DNA of 64,000 nucleotides from Anabaena lutea FACHB-196 (GTDB taxonomy: Bacteria; Cyanobacteriota; Cyanobacteriia; Cyanobacteriales; Nostocaceae), in the NCBI RefSeq assembly GCF_014698305.1, contig NZ_JACJST010000018.1, positions 1-64,000 of the forward strand, read 5' to 3'. Both the position numbers and the translations under genes were made by a program. The notes beneath the pieces were generated by a model, which saw only the letters and a list, made by a program, of their open reading frames with translations, ran no database searches and was not told where the DNA came from. This document shows, piece by piece, positions 1 through 9,394 of this stretch. The first letter of the stretch is position 1; each line of letters opens with the position of its first letter.

Positions 1-344
1 AGTAATATTATTTATTTGTTATGTGTAAAATCATTTTTTTGTACGGTAAAGATTTTTTAGTGATGCCTGTTTTTAACTTGGCGATCGCACTTTTTTTGCC
101 CTACCTCACAAAATCGCGTTGCTCCCCTTGGGATCTGTTGTTTTAGGTAGCAGTATGTGGATGTTGATTGTGTCTTAAAGCTGGTCTGAGTAGAGTTTTT
201 AAACGCAGAGGGGCGCGGAGTAAGCGCAGAGCAGAGTCATATCGTGTTCGGTTAAAGACTGATAATTAAGGCCGACGCGGAGAGTTTTTTTGGATAAGTA
301 ATTAAGTGAACATGATATCACACAGAGTTTTTTTGTAATTTTAC
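1..344. other. Intergenic, no gene seen
   Basis: AT-rich sequence without a convincing reading frame. It has a HIP1 octamer at 81-88 and a degenerate copy of the cgcagag-type dispersed repeat at about 202-236, which recurs in many gaps of this window. I see no RNA gene or clear promoter. Confidence 0.6.
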
Positions 345-833
345 TTAGTCTGCGATCGCCCATCGCACATAAGGACGGGAGGCTGTGATAGTTTTGTAGG
401 TAATTTCCTGAGCAGGGGCGTTAATTTTTCGCAAATCTACCCGGAAATAAGCTTTTTTGTTCTTAAATTGCACGGTGTAGAATTTATATTCTTGGTTACG
501 AGTTTGACCAACACAAGAAGCGTAGTCACTGCGTAATGGGGAAACAAATTCTACATATTGCTGATTAGAAGAAACTAATTTAACTGAATCTGCAAATGCT
601 CTAGTATCCGCAACTACTGTATGTTCTGCGCCACCTTCATAAGGTAGAGTAATCCACCATAACCCCACTGTTTGCGGACAATTACCACTAGTGCGTTGTA
701 CATTCAGCTTGACATTAGGTTCAGCAATGGGGCCTGATTGTGGCTGGGCTAAGGCTATATTAGAAACTGTTACCGCTACTAATAAGGGAGCCAAAATACT
801 ACTTAGTTTGGTTAGTTGTAATAGATTTTTCAT
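345..833 (-). CDS. Small secreted protein of unknown function
   Basis: A 162-residue protein that I cannot assign to a family. It begins with a good Sec signal peptide (two Lys/Leu-rich turns, then a hydrophobic stretch to about residue 29 ending in ALA-QPQ), so the mature protein of about 130 residues is probably periplasmic or outside the cell. The mature part has two cysteines (near residues 52 and 107) that could form a disulphide, and it is rich in beta-prone residues. It is transcribed divergently from the channel protein at 1001, with 167 bp between them. The ATG is chosen because the signal peptide starts there. The product is real by codon texture and signal peptide; its function is unknown. 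Confidence 0.7.
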   Translation of the reverse strand: MKNLLQLTKLSSILAPLLVAVTVSNIALAQPQSGPIAEPNVKLNVQRTSGNCPQTVGLWWITLPYEGGAEHTVVADTRAFADSVKLVSSNQQYVEFVSPLRSDYASCVGQTRNQEYKFYTVQFKNKKAYFRVDLRKINAPAQEITYKTITASRPYVRWAIAD

Positions 834-1000
834 GGTTCACATTCCAGGTATTTAAATCAACTTGACTTAAAAAACTTGTGAAAGTGCCATCTAATTTGAA
901 CTTATCGTATTTTCAGCTACAGTAATTTCTCTCCTAAGTGAGCAACAATGAAAATGAAGAACTGATATGCAGCCTTTCCTGTAAATAATGCGGCTGTTTC

Positions 1001-2689
1001 ATGAAACCTCGAATAATTGTTTGTGGCTTAGGACGTACTGGATATAAAATCTTTCGTTTGCTGAGACAACAGGGTGCTTTAGTCGTTGGTATTCATCGCA
1101 AACCCATACCTGGCGAAGCTTCGGGAGATGTAATTGTTGGCGATTTATACGCAGCTTCTACCCTAAAAGCAGCAGGAATTGAGCAAGCACATACTTTAGT
1201 AATTGCTGGTTCTGATGATGCGCTAAATTTGTCAATTATGATGCAAGCGCGGGTACTGAATTCCCATATTCGGATTATTAACCGCTTCTATAATACAAAT
1301 TTAGGTGAACGTCTAGATCAAACTATAGTAGACCATTTAAGTATGAGTGTTGTCGGGTTGGCAGCACCAGTATTTACTTTTGCTGCTTTAGGAAATCAAG
1401 CAATAGGACAAATTAAGTTATTTGAGCAAACTTGGCCAATTCAGGAAGAATATATTGACGAGGATCATGTTTGGATAGGTCAGAAAATAAGTGATTTATG
1501 GGAAGATAAGACGCGGATGCTGATTTATTATCTACCTGTAGTTGGGAAGATGAATTTAGTATCAGCGGTATTGTCTGAACAAAGATTAAAAGTGGGCGAT
1601 CGCTTAATTATTGGCATTCAACCTCGCGTCAATCAATCGCGGAAATCATTAGCAAGAAAACTGCTAAAAATATTTACAAGTATCCGGGAGTTTCAGAAAC
1701 ACGCCCAATCTGTAATAGTCATGGCAATGGTGCTAGTAGTAATTATTTTACTGGCTACATTTACCTATGTTTCTACTAAATTAAATATCTCCTTTGTTGA
1801 TGCTTTATATTTTGCTGTGGGCATGATTACAGGTGCTGGTGGTAATGATAAAGTAGTAGAACAAGCACCCAACAGCATTAAATTATTTACAGTTTTTATG
1901 ATGCTGGCAGGGGCAGCAGTTTTTGGTATTTGGTATGCTATGCTCACCGATTTTGTTTTAGGTACTCGCCTCAAACAATTTTGGGATGCTGCCAGAATTC
2001 CCCAACGTAGTCATTATATTGTTTGTGGTTTGAGTGGGATTGGTATTAGAATTATCCAGCAACTTCACGCCAGTGGCCATGAAGTAGTCGTAATTGAAAC
2101 AGATCCTAATAATAGATATGTTAACACTGCTAGGGGAATGAGTATTCCCGTAATTCTTGCTGATGCCAGTTTTCTGACAACTTTACAAATCAGTAATATA
2201 GATACTGCGGCAGCCGTTTTGGCTGTTACTAATAACGATGCGACTAATTTAGAAATTGCGCTCAAAGCTAAGTGTTTAAAACCCAAAATTCCTGTAATTG
2301 TTAATTACGCTGATCCTGATTTTGCTGGAATGGCACAACAGGTATTTGATTTTGAAGCTGTATTGAGTCCGGCGGAATTAGCTGCCCCTGCTTTTGCTGC
2401 TGCTGCCCTTGGGGGTAGGATTATTGGGAATGGGATTATTGCCGATAGTTTGTGGGTAGCTTTTGCCACTTTAATTACACCTTTACACCCTTTTTGTGGT
2501 CAATGGGTGAAAGATGTAGCCAGATCTGCTGATTTTGTACCTTTGTATTTAGAGACAAATCATCAAACTTTAAATGGCTGGGATTTATTAGAAACTAACC
2601 TCAGTGCTGGAGATATTTTGTATATGACTATTCCTGCAAATCGGTTATATCAATTATGGCGCGAGGAACAGCAGCCGATTATAGGTTGA
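1001..2689 (+). CDS. TrkA-N / two-TM ion channel fusion protein
   Basis: A 562-residue membrane protein with a Rossmann (RCK/TrkA-N) domain at each end. The N-terminal domain opens with CGLGRTG (the GxGxxG nucleotide loop, residues 8-14). The second begins near residue 338 with CGLSGIG and has an acidic residue after strand 2 (VIETD). Between them, at about residues 235-325, lie two hydrophobic helices and a pore-like loop, the layout of a 2-TM potassium channel. The expected TVGYGD selectivity filter is replaced by ITGAGGNDK, so ion selectivity cannot be assumed. The family regulates K+ or other cation flux in response to NAD(H) or nucleotides. The ATG at 1001 sits directly before the first Rossmann strand. 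It appears monocistronic. Confidence 0.85.
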   Translation: MKPRIIVCGLGRTGYKIFRLLRQQGALVVGIHRKPIPGEASGDVIVGDLYAASTLKAAGIEQAHTLVIAGSDDALNLSIMMQARVLNSHIRIINRFYNTNLGERLDQTIVDHLSMSVVGLAAPVFTFAALGNQAIGQIKLFEQTWPIQEEYIDEDHVWIGQKISDLWEDKTRMLIYYLPVVGKMNLVSAVLSEQRLKVGDRLIIGIQPRVNQSRKSLARKLLKIFTSIREFQKHAQSVIVMAMVLVVIILLATFTYVSTKLNISFVDALYFAVGMITGAGGNDKVVEQAPNSIKLFTVFMMLAGAAVFGIWYAMLTDFVLGTRLKQFWDAARIPQRSHYIVCGLSGIGIRIIQQLHASGHEVVVIETDPNNRYVNTARGMSIPVILADASFLTTLQISNIDTAAAVLAVTNNDATNLEIALKAKCLKPKIPVIVNYADPDFAGMAQQVFDFEAVLSPAELAAPAFAAAALGGRIIGNGIIADSLWVAFATLITPLHPFCGQWVKDVARSADFVPLYLETNHQTLNGWDLLETNLSAGDILYMTIPANRLYQLWREEQQPIIG

Positions 2690-2700
2690 TGATGTGAACA

Positions 2701-2845
2701 ATTAAAATAATTCGTAATAGTGCCTCCGGCAGGCTGCGCCAACGTAATTCGTAATTCGTAATTCGTAATTCGTAATTCGTAATTTGTAATTTGTAATTTG
2801 TAATTAAGTTTTGGAACAGGGACTTAAACCCACGGAACTTGTTAA
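2701..2845. repeat. Composite dispersed repeat with tandem heptamers
   Basis: From left to right: a module containing gtgcctccggcaggctg (about 2719-2745), a run of attcgta/atttgta heptamers (about 2743-2804), and a block at 2809-2843 ending in cccacggaacttgtt. The same composite occurs in inverted orientation at 18354-18440; the last block matches there with about two mismatches in 35 bases. The short heptamers are of the STRR type known from heterocystous cyanobacteria. Confidence 0.8.
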
Positions 2846-2978
2846 AAATTGAAAATTGAAGACAGTTGGCCTAGTCCTAGTCTTTCGGCGGCACTATTTG
2901 GAATGAACTAGGCTAAAACCCTCTTTCCCCCTGCCTTATCCCAACGACAAATATTTATACTGGTCTACTTATACCAAT

Positions 2979-3947
2979 TCACCGGGCAACATCCAAACCC
3001 AAAGCCACAGCCCCCCATAACGGCGCATCATCCCCCAACAACGCCCGCACAACTTCAAAATTAACTTCTGGTAATGCGGTTTCCTGTGCTACCTTGCGTA
3101 CCGTTGCCCAAAAACTGTCCCCGGCTTTGGTGACACCACCACCTAAAACAAAGCGTTGGGGATTCATCAAGTTGGCTACATTACCAATACCTACACCTAA
3201 AGCCCAAGCCGCTTTGTACAACACTTCCTGAGCCAATTCATCCCCATTAGCAGCAGCTGTGCTGATGACTTGCCCGGTGAGTAAGTTTAAATCATTGCCT
3301 ACTAAATATCTAAGTATTTCTCCTCTTGTGTTGGTTGAGAAATCCTGAGCTTCTTTGTCCAAAAGTTCCCGCGCATTTTGCACCATGTAGGGACCGGAGG
3401 CTAAACGTTCTACACATCCCCGTTTTCCGCATAAACAGACTGGCCCTGTGGGATCTACAACCATGTGTCCAATTTCCCCAGCCATACCACCAGCACCCTG
3501 CCAAGGTTTACCGTTGAGTATCCAACCGCCACCCACTCCTGTACTGATGGTGATATAAAACAAGCTATCATATCCCCGACCAGCACCAAATCGATGTTCG
3601 CCAATAGCAGCTACGTTAGCATCGTTGTCTACACTGGCAGGAGCTTTGTAATCTTCTTCTAGTAAGTCTTTGAGGGGAATATTTTCCCAGCCTGGAACAT
3701 GATGAGAAAGTCTTACCATTCCTGTGGCTGCGTCTACTGGGCCACCAAAGCTGACACCGATAGCATCGGGTTTATTTTTATCTAGCACGGAATCAATGAG
3801 CGATCGCATAATTTCTATATCACTCAACGCATCCGCATTTGCTGGTGAGAGGCGATTTTCATAACGCAACCATTCTCTAGAACCAGCTTTTACTGTCGCT
3901 GCTGCTAGTTTAGTTCCGCCAAAATCAAGAGCTAATATTAATGTCAT
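2979..3947 (-). CDS. ROK-family sugar kinase (probable glucokinase)
   Basis: A 322-residue cytosolic kinase of the ROK family, which phosphorylates glucose or a related hexose with ATP. It starts with ALDFGGTKLAAA, the N-terminal phosphate-binding DxGGTK motif. It carries the ROK signature near residues 150-185: GEIGHM followed by CLCGKRGCVE, where the His and three Cys bind structural zinc. Length and motif order are normal for the family. Substrate cannot be read from sequence, since ROK proteins also include N-acetylmannosamine and fructose kinases. The gene is convergent with the channel gene and monocistronic. A tandem run of ttattgg heptamers lies just upstream of the start (3955-3983). 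Confidence 0.9.
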   Translation of the reverse strand: MTLILALDFGGTKLAAATVKAGSREWLRYENRLSPANADALSDIEIMRSLIDSVLDKNKPDAIGVSFGGPVDAATGMVRLSHHVPGWENIPLKDLLEEDYKAPASVDNDANVAAIGEHRFGAGRGYDSLFYITISTGVGGGWILNGKPWQGAGGMAGEIGHMVVDPTGPVCLCGKRGCVERLASGPYMVQNARELLDKEAQDFSTNTRGEILRYLVGNDLNLLTGQVISTAAANGDELAQEVLYKAAWALGVGIGNVANLMNPQRFVLGGGVTKAGDSFWATVRKVAQETALPEVNFEVVRALLGDDAPLWGAVALGLDVAR

Positions 3948-4957
3948 AATCGGTTATTGGTTATTGGTTATTGGTTATTGGTAATAGGAAACCAGTTTGA
4001 CTCATTACCTTTTTCCCCATTACCAATTACTCAATTATCACGCCAATAGACTGTTGCCGTCGTGCATAAAGTGACCCTTTCCCATAAATTTGGGCGCATT
4101 ATTAACAGCATATCTATTTATTACATTGAAAACTCTAATGATTATTTTATGAAATGCGGATTAAACTTGTTTAAAGCCAAACAAGATGAGAAATATTTGC
4201 AAAAATGAGAAAATTTATCAACTACTTGCTTTTATGATTAAATTCTGTTACTCTTGATACAGAAACTCAAAAAACTTGCAAAATCAGGTTTTCAGTATCT
4301 TAATGGTTGATGCACTTTGAGTACAGCACCAGAGATCAAAATCCTTCTCTGTCTTCCGGCTGATTTTGACAATAACCTAGATAGGTTGAGGCTAAAGTAA
4401 GTTAAATGATTTAATATTTAGTTGGTAAGTTCAATTGTCTGATTGTTCTTCCAGCCCATAGTTTGATAGCTTATATTTTTTTCGTAGTCAATTGAGAATT
4501 ATTAGCAATATGCTTTTAAAAATTAATCAACTTCAACCTTGTGAAAATATGCCGTTAGGTATACAGACAAAAGCCATTGATAAGGGAGTCTTAATTAAAG
4601 ATAAGACCTGTTTCCAAACTTCTCCCCTACAAGAAGAGAGGTTTTTAATCTTCTCTTCCCTACGAGGAAAGGGTTTGGGGGCAATGTCTATCTGCTCTTT
4701 AATTACGCAAATTTATTTAGACATAAATAAATTTAATACCAACTTGAGTTATCTGCCACGTAATTACTGTTTTCATAAAGGCTAAGTTTGGGGAATGGAG
4801 GATTTATTAACCGGAAAGACTTTAAAAAACCAGAAACTTATAAAGTGGCCACCTGTTTTTAGCTGGTAAACCAATTAGCCTCAGAACTGGTAGCTAAAAA
4901 CACAATTTTATTTTTTCATTACCTTTGTCTATAAAATTGATTCTTGAGTAAACCTAT
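3948..4957. other. 1-kb AT-rich intergenic region
   Basis: It begins with ttattgg heptamer repeats (3955-3983), the upstream region of the ROK kinase. A TTG-initiated frame at 4492-4785 exists but has no signal, motif or natural composition; part of it reads through a degenerate low-complexity block at about 4610-4685, and I do not call it a gene. The right end contains a strong hairpin (separate entry) in the leader of the gene at 4958. Confidence 0.6.
4854..4916 (+). terminator. Terminator-like hairpin in the leader of the 4958 gene
   Basis: The arms tgtttttagct (4854-4864) and agctaaaaaca (4892-4902) form a perfect 11-bp stem with a 27-nt loop, followed by a T-rich stretch (ttttatttttt, 4906-4916). 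It lies 41 bp upstream of the ATG at 4958. A second, weaker hairpin (actttA/taaagt arms) precedes it at about 4820-4847. No gene ends just upstream, so this may be an attenuator rather than an ordinary terminator. Confidence 0.55.
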
Positions 4958-5941
4958 ATGGATACTTTTTTTTGCTCCGATTATTCTCGACAAATAGGAG
5001 AAGAAATTATTGGTAGTGCCACCAATTATCAAACTTATATTTTGGTTGAATGCCCTCAACCTTGGATTTCCGAAGCATTTAAATCCAAATGGGTTCCAGA
5101 TAATTTACGTGTTTTAGTTGAAGAAGTACAGCGCAGTAAATTACCGATTCGGTTTCTGTTAATTACTAATGATGAATCGCATAAAATAGAAACAACAACT
5201 TTGCTGATTTATCAAAAACAACAAGGTTTAAGTAATGGCTACAGCAAGCAAGAGTTTAAGTTGCCGAATATTGAGCAAGTTGCAGGAGTTGTGCGGAAAT
5301 GGTTATCGGGAGACAGTCCTGATTATCAAGTAGAAACCAGTATAACTAGAGATATTTTAGTATGTACTCACGGTAGCCATGATCAGTGTTGCGCGAGATA
5401 TGGCAATCCTTTTTACTTTTATGCCAAAAATACTATTGCTGATTTAAATTTAGATCATGTCAGGATGTGGAAATCGACTCACTTTGGTGGACATCGTTTT
5501 GCTCCCACAGCGATAGATTTTCCAGAAGCCAGATATTATGGTGTACTAGATCAAGATTCCTTCAGAGCAATTTTAACTCGGACTGGTGATATTCAATTTT
5601 TGAATAAAGTATATCGTGGTTGGGGAATTTTGCCATCTGCATTACAGATTTTAGAAAGAGAAATAATACTCCAACAAGGTTGGGATTGGTTCAACTACAA
5701 AGTAGCCGGTAAAATTTTAGAGCAAAGTTTAGATAATAATACAATGTTAGCCGAGCTAACTTTTGAAAATCCCGCTGGTTCTCTCTACACATACCAGGCT
5801 AAACTTGTGAAAGATCCAGTTAAAACACAAGCATTAAAAAGTTCTTGTCATGCTACACAAGAATCTGTGGTTGTTAAATATGCTGTAGCTAATCTTTGGC
5901 TTGCTGATAGAAAAGTTGCTACTTATGCAAATAATTATTAG
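4958..5941 (+). CDS. Sucrase/ferredoxin-like family protein
   Basis: A 327-residue protein of the sucrase/ferredoxin-like family (PF06999), a thioredoxin-fold group that binds a 2Fe-2S cluster. The hallmark is CTHGSHDQCCARYG near residues 140-153, with the closely spaced cysteines, followed by THFGGHRFAPTAIDFP near residues 173-190. An additional Cys lies at residue 6 (FFCSDYSR). There is no signal peptide, so it is cytosolic. The physiological role in cyanobacteria is not established; an electron-transfer or redox-sensing role is inferred from the cluster motif only. The upstream hairpin suggests leader control. It stands alone; the next gene (cnfR) is convergent. Confidence 0.85.
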   Translation: MDTFFCSDYSRQIGEEIIGSATNYQTYILVECPQPWISEAFKSKWVPDNLRVLVEEVQRSKLPIRFLLITNDESHKIETTTLLIYQKQQGLSNGYSKQEFKLPNIEQVAGVVRKWLSGDSPDYQVETSITRDILVCTHGSHDQCCARYGNPFYFYAKNTIADLNLDHVRMWKSTHFGGHRFAPTAIDFPEARYYGVLDQDSFRAILTRTGDIQFLNKVYRGWGILPSALQILEREIILQQGWDWFNYKVAGKILEQSLDNNTMLAELTFENPAGSLYTYQAKLVKDPVKTQALKSSCHATQESVVVKYAVANLWLADRKVATYANNY

Positions 5942-6063
5942 TGCAATCAATCAGCAGAAAAGAAGAACAAAAGTGTGTGGTAGGGGTTGAGCATTACGCT
6001 TTACCCCAACTTAGGGAATCAAACGATTCAGAATTTTTGAACAGGATCGCACTTAAAATTAAG

Positions 6064-7653
6064 TTAAAGTATATTCAGCACCTTTCTTAAAAGCGCTTGA
6101 TCTTCTAACTTAGGTTTAAGACGACCATTTTCTACATCACGAATCCAGCTTTGGCTTTTACCTGTAAGCTTGGCTAATTCTCTTTGGGAAATATTGATAT
6201 TCTTTCGAGCTTGCAAAATCTGTTCACCTAATAAATCATCTGTACTTTTAAGAGTTCTTTTACTCCTAACATGACGCTGCTTTTTTTTCTCTGCTTCTGA
6301 ACTGTGCTGTTCCCATTCTGGGGGAAGTTCAAAAGATAAAATTCGTGCATTCATCAACAAATTCCACTTCCCACGAGGTCCACTATCTGTGAGACGATTA
6401 TCACCGCTACCGTCATTAATCCAAAATTCTAAAGCCTCATCTGGATCTTCAGGAATATCAACTAATTTCGCCCACAAAGGTTGAATTTCTGGCGGGTAGG
6501 TAATTGGGTCAAATAATGCTTTGACTCCATAATGATTGAGAACTTCCAAATCATTTTCAAATGTTCGCAATAAGCGTTTACGTTCATCTCGTAATCTAGA
6601 AGCTAGGTTGACTTTTTCTTCACCATAGGCAACGCGCAGCAAGGTAGGAATGGTGATGCGTTGTTCTCTACCCATTTTGGTTTTAAATAGTAACCATAAC
6701 ATAAGTCTAACTGCGCCTTCATGCTGTTGCCAAAGACTCATAACTGTAGTTAATACGGTTTTGGGGAGACTACCATATTGATAGAATCCACTTCGCTCCT
6801 TACAGGCTTGTTTATTTAAGAAATGCTGCGCCCAGATGCCTGCTTTGACTGTAAATGTCAGTCCAATCAAATATTTAGACCCCTGAGCATCTTCTTGAAA
6901 ATGGTGCTGAATATTTGTTAAATGCCATAAGCGACTATTTGTGATGGAAAATCCGGGAACTCTACCCCGTTCAGGCCAGTCAATGGAAACAATAAGTGAG
7001 CAAGCTTGTTGGATGATGTTCTTGATTAAACATAGCTTGGCTATTTTATTCAGGTCTTTGCGTTTCTCTAACCCCAAGTAGTTTTCAATTTGTCGTTCGT
7101 CAATGGTAAATTCCTGTTCCCAGGATTGATCTAAGGCTGTAGCATGGGCAGCAAAAATTAGATGAATACAAGCTGCTCGAATATCTATATTTTCGATTGC
7201 TTGTAAATTTTGAGCTAGGTTGCTAACTTGAAATGGGTCTTGGATGTGAAAAGAAATTGCACCCCGACCTTGATTAACTTGTCGGCTATAATGTAAATTA
7301 CCTTCTGCATCTGTTTCCCAATTTAATGATTTGCGTTGTGCTAGTAAATTGCAAGCTTCCCAGATAACTATTGCCGAAGCAAAAGGGTGATTCTTGCCGT
7401 TGGAAAACAAATCAGGACTGGTAGGTTCTCGCGCGTCAACCTTGCATCTGCCTTTTTTTGCTTGCCAAGGTATGGGAGCGTTTGTTGGGCAAGCAATTAC
7501 ACATTGTGGCTCAGGATAATAACCCTCACAATTGTTGCAAAGACAAGGATCAATCCAATATTCATTATTTTCGATTTTGATTGCACCCGTAGGACATTGG
7601 GGGCGGCAGTTGTCACATCCAATGCAATTTTTGTTAGGAATTGTATAAGGCAT
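6064..7653 (-). CDS. cnfR: CnfR/PatB: ferredoxin-HTH activator of nitrogen fixation
   Basis: A 529-residue regulator. The N-terminus (residues 1-75) holds two ferredoxin-type 4Fe-4S sites: CIGCDNCRPQCP (C10, C13, C16, C20) and CLCNNCEGYYPEPQCVIACP. The C-terminus (about residues 475-529) is an XRE-type helix-turn-helix (SQRELAKLTGKSQSWIRDVE). The central 380 residues match no domain I recognise. This architecture is that of PatB/CnfR, needed for diazotrophic growth and nif expression under low oxygen; the clusters are thought to sense oxygen or redox state. In Nostoc sp. PCC 7120 the equivalent gene is next to a ferredoxin gene and cox2, as here. It is divergent from fdxB across 1.08 kb containing a candidate NtcA box. 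Confidence 0.93.
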   Translation of the reverse strand: MPYTIPNKNCIGCDNCRPQCPTGAIKIENNEYWIDPCLCNNCEGYYPEPQCVIACPTNAPIPWQAKKGRCKVDAREPTSPDLFSNGKNHPFASAIVIWEACNLLAQRKSLNWETDAEGNLHYSRQVNQGRGAISFHIQDPFQVSNLAQNLQAIENIDIRAACIHLIFAAHATALDQSWEQEFTIDERQIENYLGLEKRKDLNKIAKLCLIKNIIQQACSLIVSIDWPERGRVPGFSITNSRLWHLTNIQHHFQEDAQGSKYLIGLTFTVKAGIWAQHFLNKQACKERSGFYQYGSLPKTVLTTVMSLWQQHEGAVRLMLWLLFKTKMGREQRITIPTLLRVAYGEEKVNLASRLRDERKRLLRTFENDLEVLNHYGVKALFDPITYPPEIQPLWAKLVDIPEDPDEALEFWINDGSGDNRLTDSGPRGKWNLLMNARILSFELPPEWEQHSSEAEKKKQRHVRSKRTLKSTDDLLGEQILQARKNINISQRELAKLTGKSQSWIRDVENGRLKPKLEDQALLRKVLNIL

Positions 7654-8736
7654 TAGACTTCTTCCTAATTTAATTGCTGTGCTGAGATGTTTGGCTCAAG
7701 TCTCCCCTCGATGTCTCCTTTTGATTCATAACTTGCTACCAAAGTATCTCCATGACAAGAAATGTTTTTCTCGCCTCACTTATCAGTTATCAGTTGTATA
7801 GTTTAGTGAAACATCACAGCATATCCTTAATAACTGTTCACTGTTGACTATTCACTGATTTAAGATATTGAAACTAAGGCTTCATTACTTCTTCATTAAC
7901 TATACATTTCATAAAGATTTTGCTAAGTTTGTTCACAATGAGCTTAGGAATATTTCTTAATATTTGTGTTGTTGTTTGACCACAAATCCTTACTCAAAGT
8001 GTTTTTGAGGAACATCTAACTGATGCTGAATTGTTTTTATTTGCAATTAAGATAAATTCAGATATTGCTATAGAAGTTACAGCTTTTTTCATAAATTTAT
8101 TCTTGGGCATAAATTGAATTAAGACAAAAATATAACTTTTCTTATAGTTGTATTTGTATAGACGTTTGCATAACAAGGAACTAATATTTTTATCATGTTG
8201 GATTTGAGATTTTAGCTTTGGGGTTGTAAAGGACTGATTGCATAAGCTTTGCGGTTTTCCATCTGTCACGATTATTTTTTAATTTGGTATTTTTTAGTAT
8301 CTACTAATACTGTTAAAGCGCATTGTTTATCTAGAGTTTTCATATTCTATTTGCTAAAAAATATCAATATTAAATGGATTATTCTAGAAATAATATTTGA
8401 TTTTTGAAATATAAGTTTGGTGTAAGTTTGGTGGGCATTGCTCACCCTACGAGACTATGATGTACCTGTCTCGATTGGGAGGATAGAGTTAAGGTTGTAT
8501 TTAATCAAATTTAAATTGCTCTAAATCAGGATTTATTGAGATTGATTTTTAGGAAATTTATTAATAATCAATTGCAGCTAAGATACTTAATTATCTAAAG
8601 GGAATTGAGATTATTTAGCAAGTCAGCAAAACATGATAAAAAAGTTAATTTTTATTAGCAAATTTAAAAAATATTAGGCTAGTATGAAGATTAAATCACC
8701 AACTAATTTGTAAGCAGAATTGCTGAGGATAAATTC
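7654..8736. other. cnfR-fdxB divergent intergenic region
   Basis: A 1.08-kb AT-rich region that must hold the promoters of cnfR (leftward) and fdxB (rightward). It contains direct repeats such as ttatcagttatcag near 7784, a ggtgggcattgctcaccc-type dispersed hairpin repeat at about 8430-8452, and a candidate NtcA promoter (separate entry). A minus-strand frame at 7994-8269 looks like chance: no motif, no clear ribosome-binding site, AT-driven composition. Confidence 0.6.
8297..8337 (+). promoter_or_regulatory. Candidate NtcA-activated promoter upstream of fdxB
   Basis: GTA (8297-8299), eight bases, then TAC (8308-8310) is an exact match to the NtcA palindrome GTAN8TAC. A -10 box of the form TAN3T (tagagt, 8332-8337) follows after 21 bases, close to the 22-24 usual for class II NtcA promoters. 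The expected transcript would have a leader of about 390 nt before fdxB. The palindrome could also serve cnfR on the other strand, but no good -10 is seen there. Several chance GTAN8TAC matches are expected in 64 kb, so the location and -10 are the main support. Confidence 0.45.
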
Positions 8737-9030
8737 ATGGCAACATTAACAGGAGTGACTTTTGGCGGTAAGGCTTGGACACCTAAATTTGCTCAAGAAA
8801 TTGACAAAGATAAATGTATCGGTTGTGGCAGATGTATTAAAGTATGTGGCCACAATGTTTTAGGGTTGAAGGCGCTAAACGAAGAAGGCGAATTTGTGGA
8901 AGATGAAGATGATGAAGAAATTGAACGGAAAGTAATGTCAGTTACTTCTCCAGAAAACTGTATTGGTTGTGAAGCTTGTTCTCGGATTTGTCCCAAGAAC
9001 TGTTATTCTCATACAACAGTAGACAACTAA
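8737..9030 (+). CDS. fdxB: Ferredoxin III, nif-type (two 4Fe-4S)
   Basis: A 97-residue bacterial-type ferredoxin with two cluster motifs: [12 protein letters not shown] near residues 28-39 and [15 protein letters not shown] near residues 76-90. The long acidic insert between them (about residues 50-66, [12 protein letters not shown]) is typical of the nif-associated ferredoxin III (FdxB) family. It carries electrons at low potential, probably to nitrogenase or to its cofactor assembly, in the heterocyst cytosol. The ATG starts a conserved [11 protein letters not shown]-type N-terminus. It is divergent from cnfR and on the same strand as coxBAC, 364 bp ahead of coxB. A hairpin in that gap suggests a transcript separate from cox. 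Confidence 0.9.
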   Translation: MATLTGVTFGGKAWTPKFAQEIDKDKCIGCGRCIKVCGHNVLGLKALNEEGEFVEDEDDEEIERKVMSVTSPENCIGCEACSRICPKNCYSHTTVDN

Positions 9031-9394
9031 GACTTTTGGGAATTAACTAAAGTTATTATCCTCTCCAGGAGACATGATTTAATTCCATACATTAGTCAAA
9101 CAAGGTAATTAGAGGGGAATACTCAATCCTTATCTGAAGTAGTTAAAAAGTTCACAATAAACAAAAATATAAATTACAAATTGTTATTAATTAACAGAAT
9201 TAAAAAACTAGATTCCCGGTTTCTAGAAGATGTCGGGAATCTGAGCATTTTCAGAATGTAAGATATGAAAAAATATGGAAGTTTACCCCCTTTCTGATTA
9301 GGTGTAAGTTAGAACGTTAGTAAGTGAAAATCAAAAACGCTGGTTTAAATCAGTGAACAGATTGATAACTGATAATGGATAGAGATCAGCTAGT
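9031..9394. other. fdxB-coxB intergenic region
   Basis: A 364-bp AT-rich gap. It holds the hairpin at 9211-9241 and presumably the coxB promoter. I found no GTAN8TAC NtcA box here. No reading frame is credible. Confidence 0.55.
9211..9241 (+). terminator. Hairpin after fdxB
   Basis: The arms gattcccg (9211-9218) and cgggaatc (9234-9241) form a perfect 8-bp stem with a 15-nt loop. There is no clear T-run after it, so it may be a weak terminator, an RNA-stability element or a small repeat of the dispersed gggaat type. Confidence 0.4.

Noticed and set aside
4492-4785. 97-residue plus-strand frame starting with TTG
   Set aside because: Part of it translates a degenerate low-complexity block, there is no ribosome-binding site or motif, and composition follows the AT-rich gap.
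7994-8269. 91-residue minus-strand frame in the cnfR-fdxB gap
   Set aside because: Lys/Asn/Ser-rich chance translation, no domain and no start signal.
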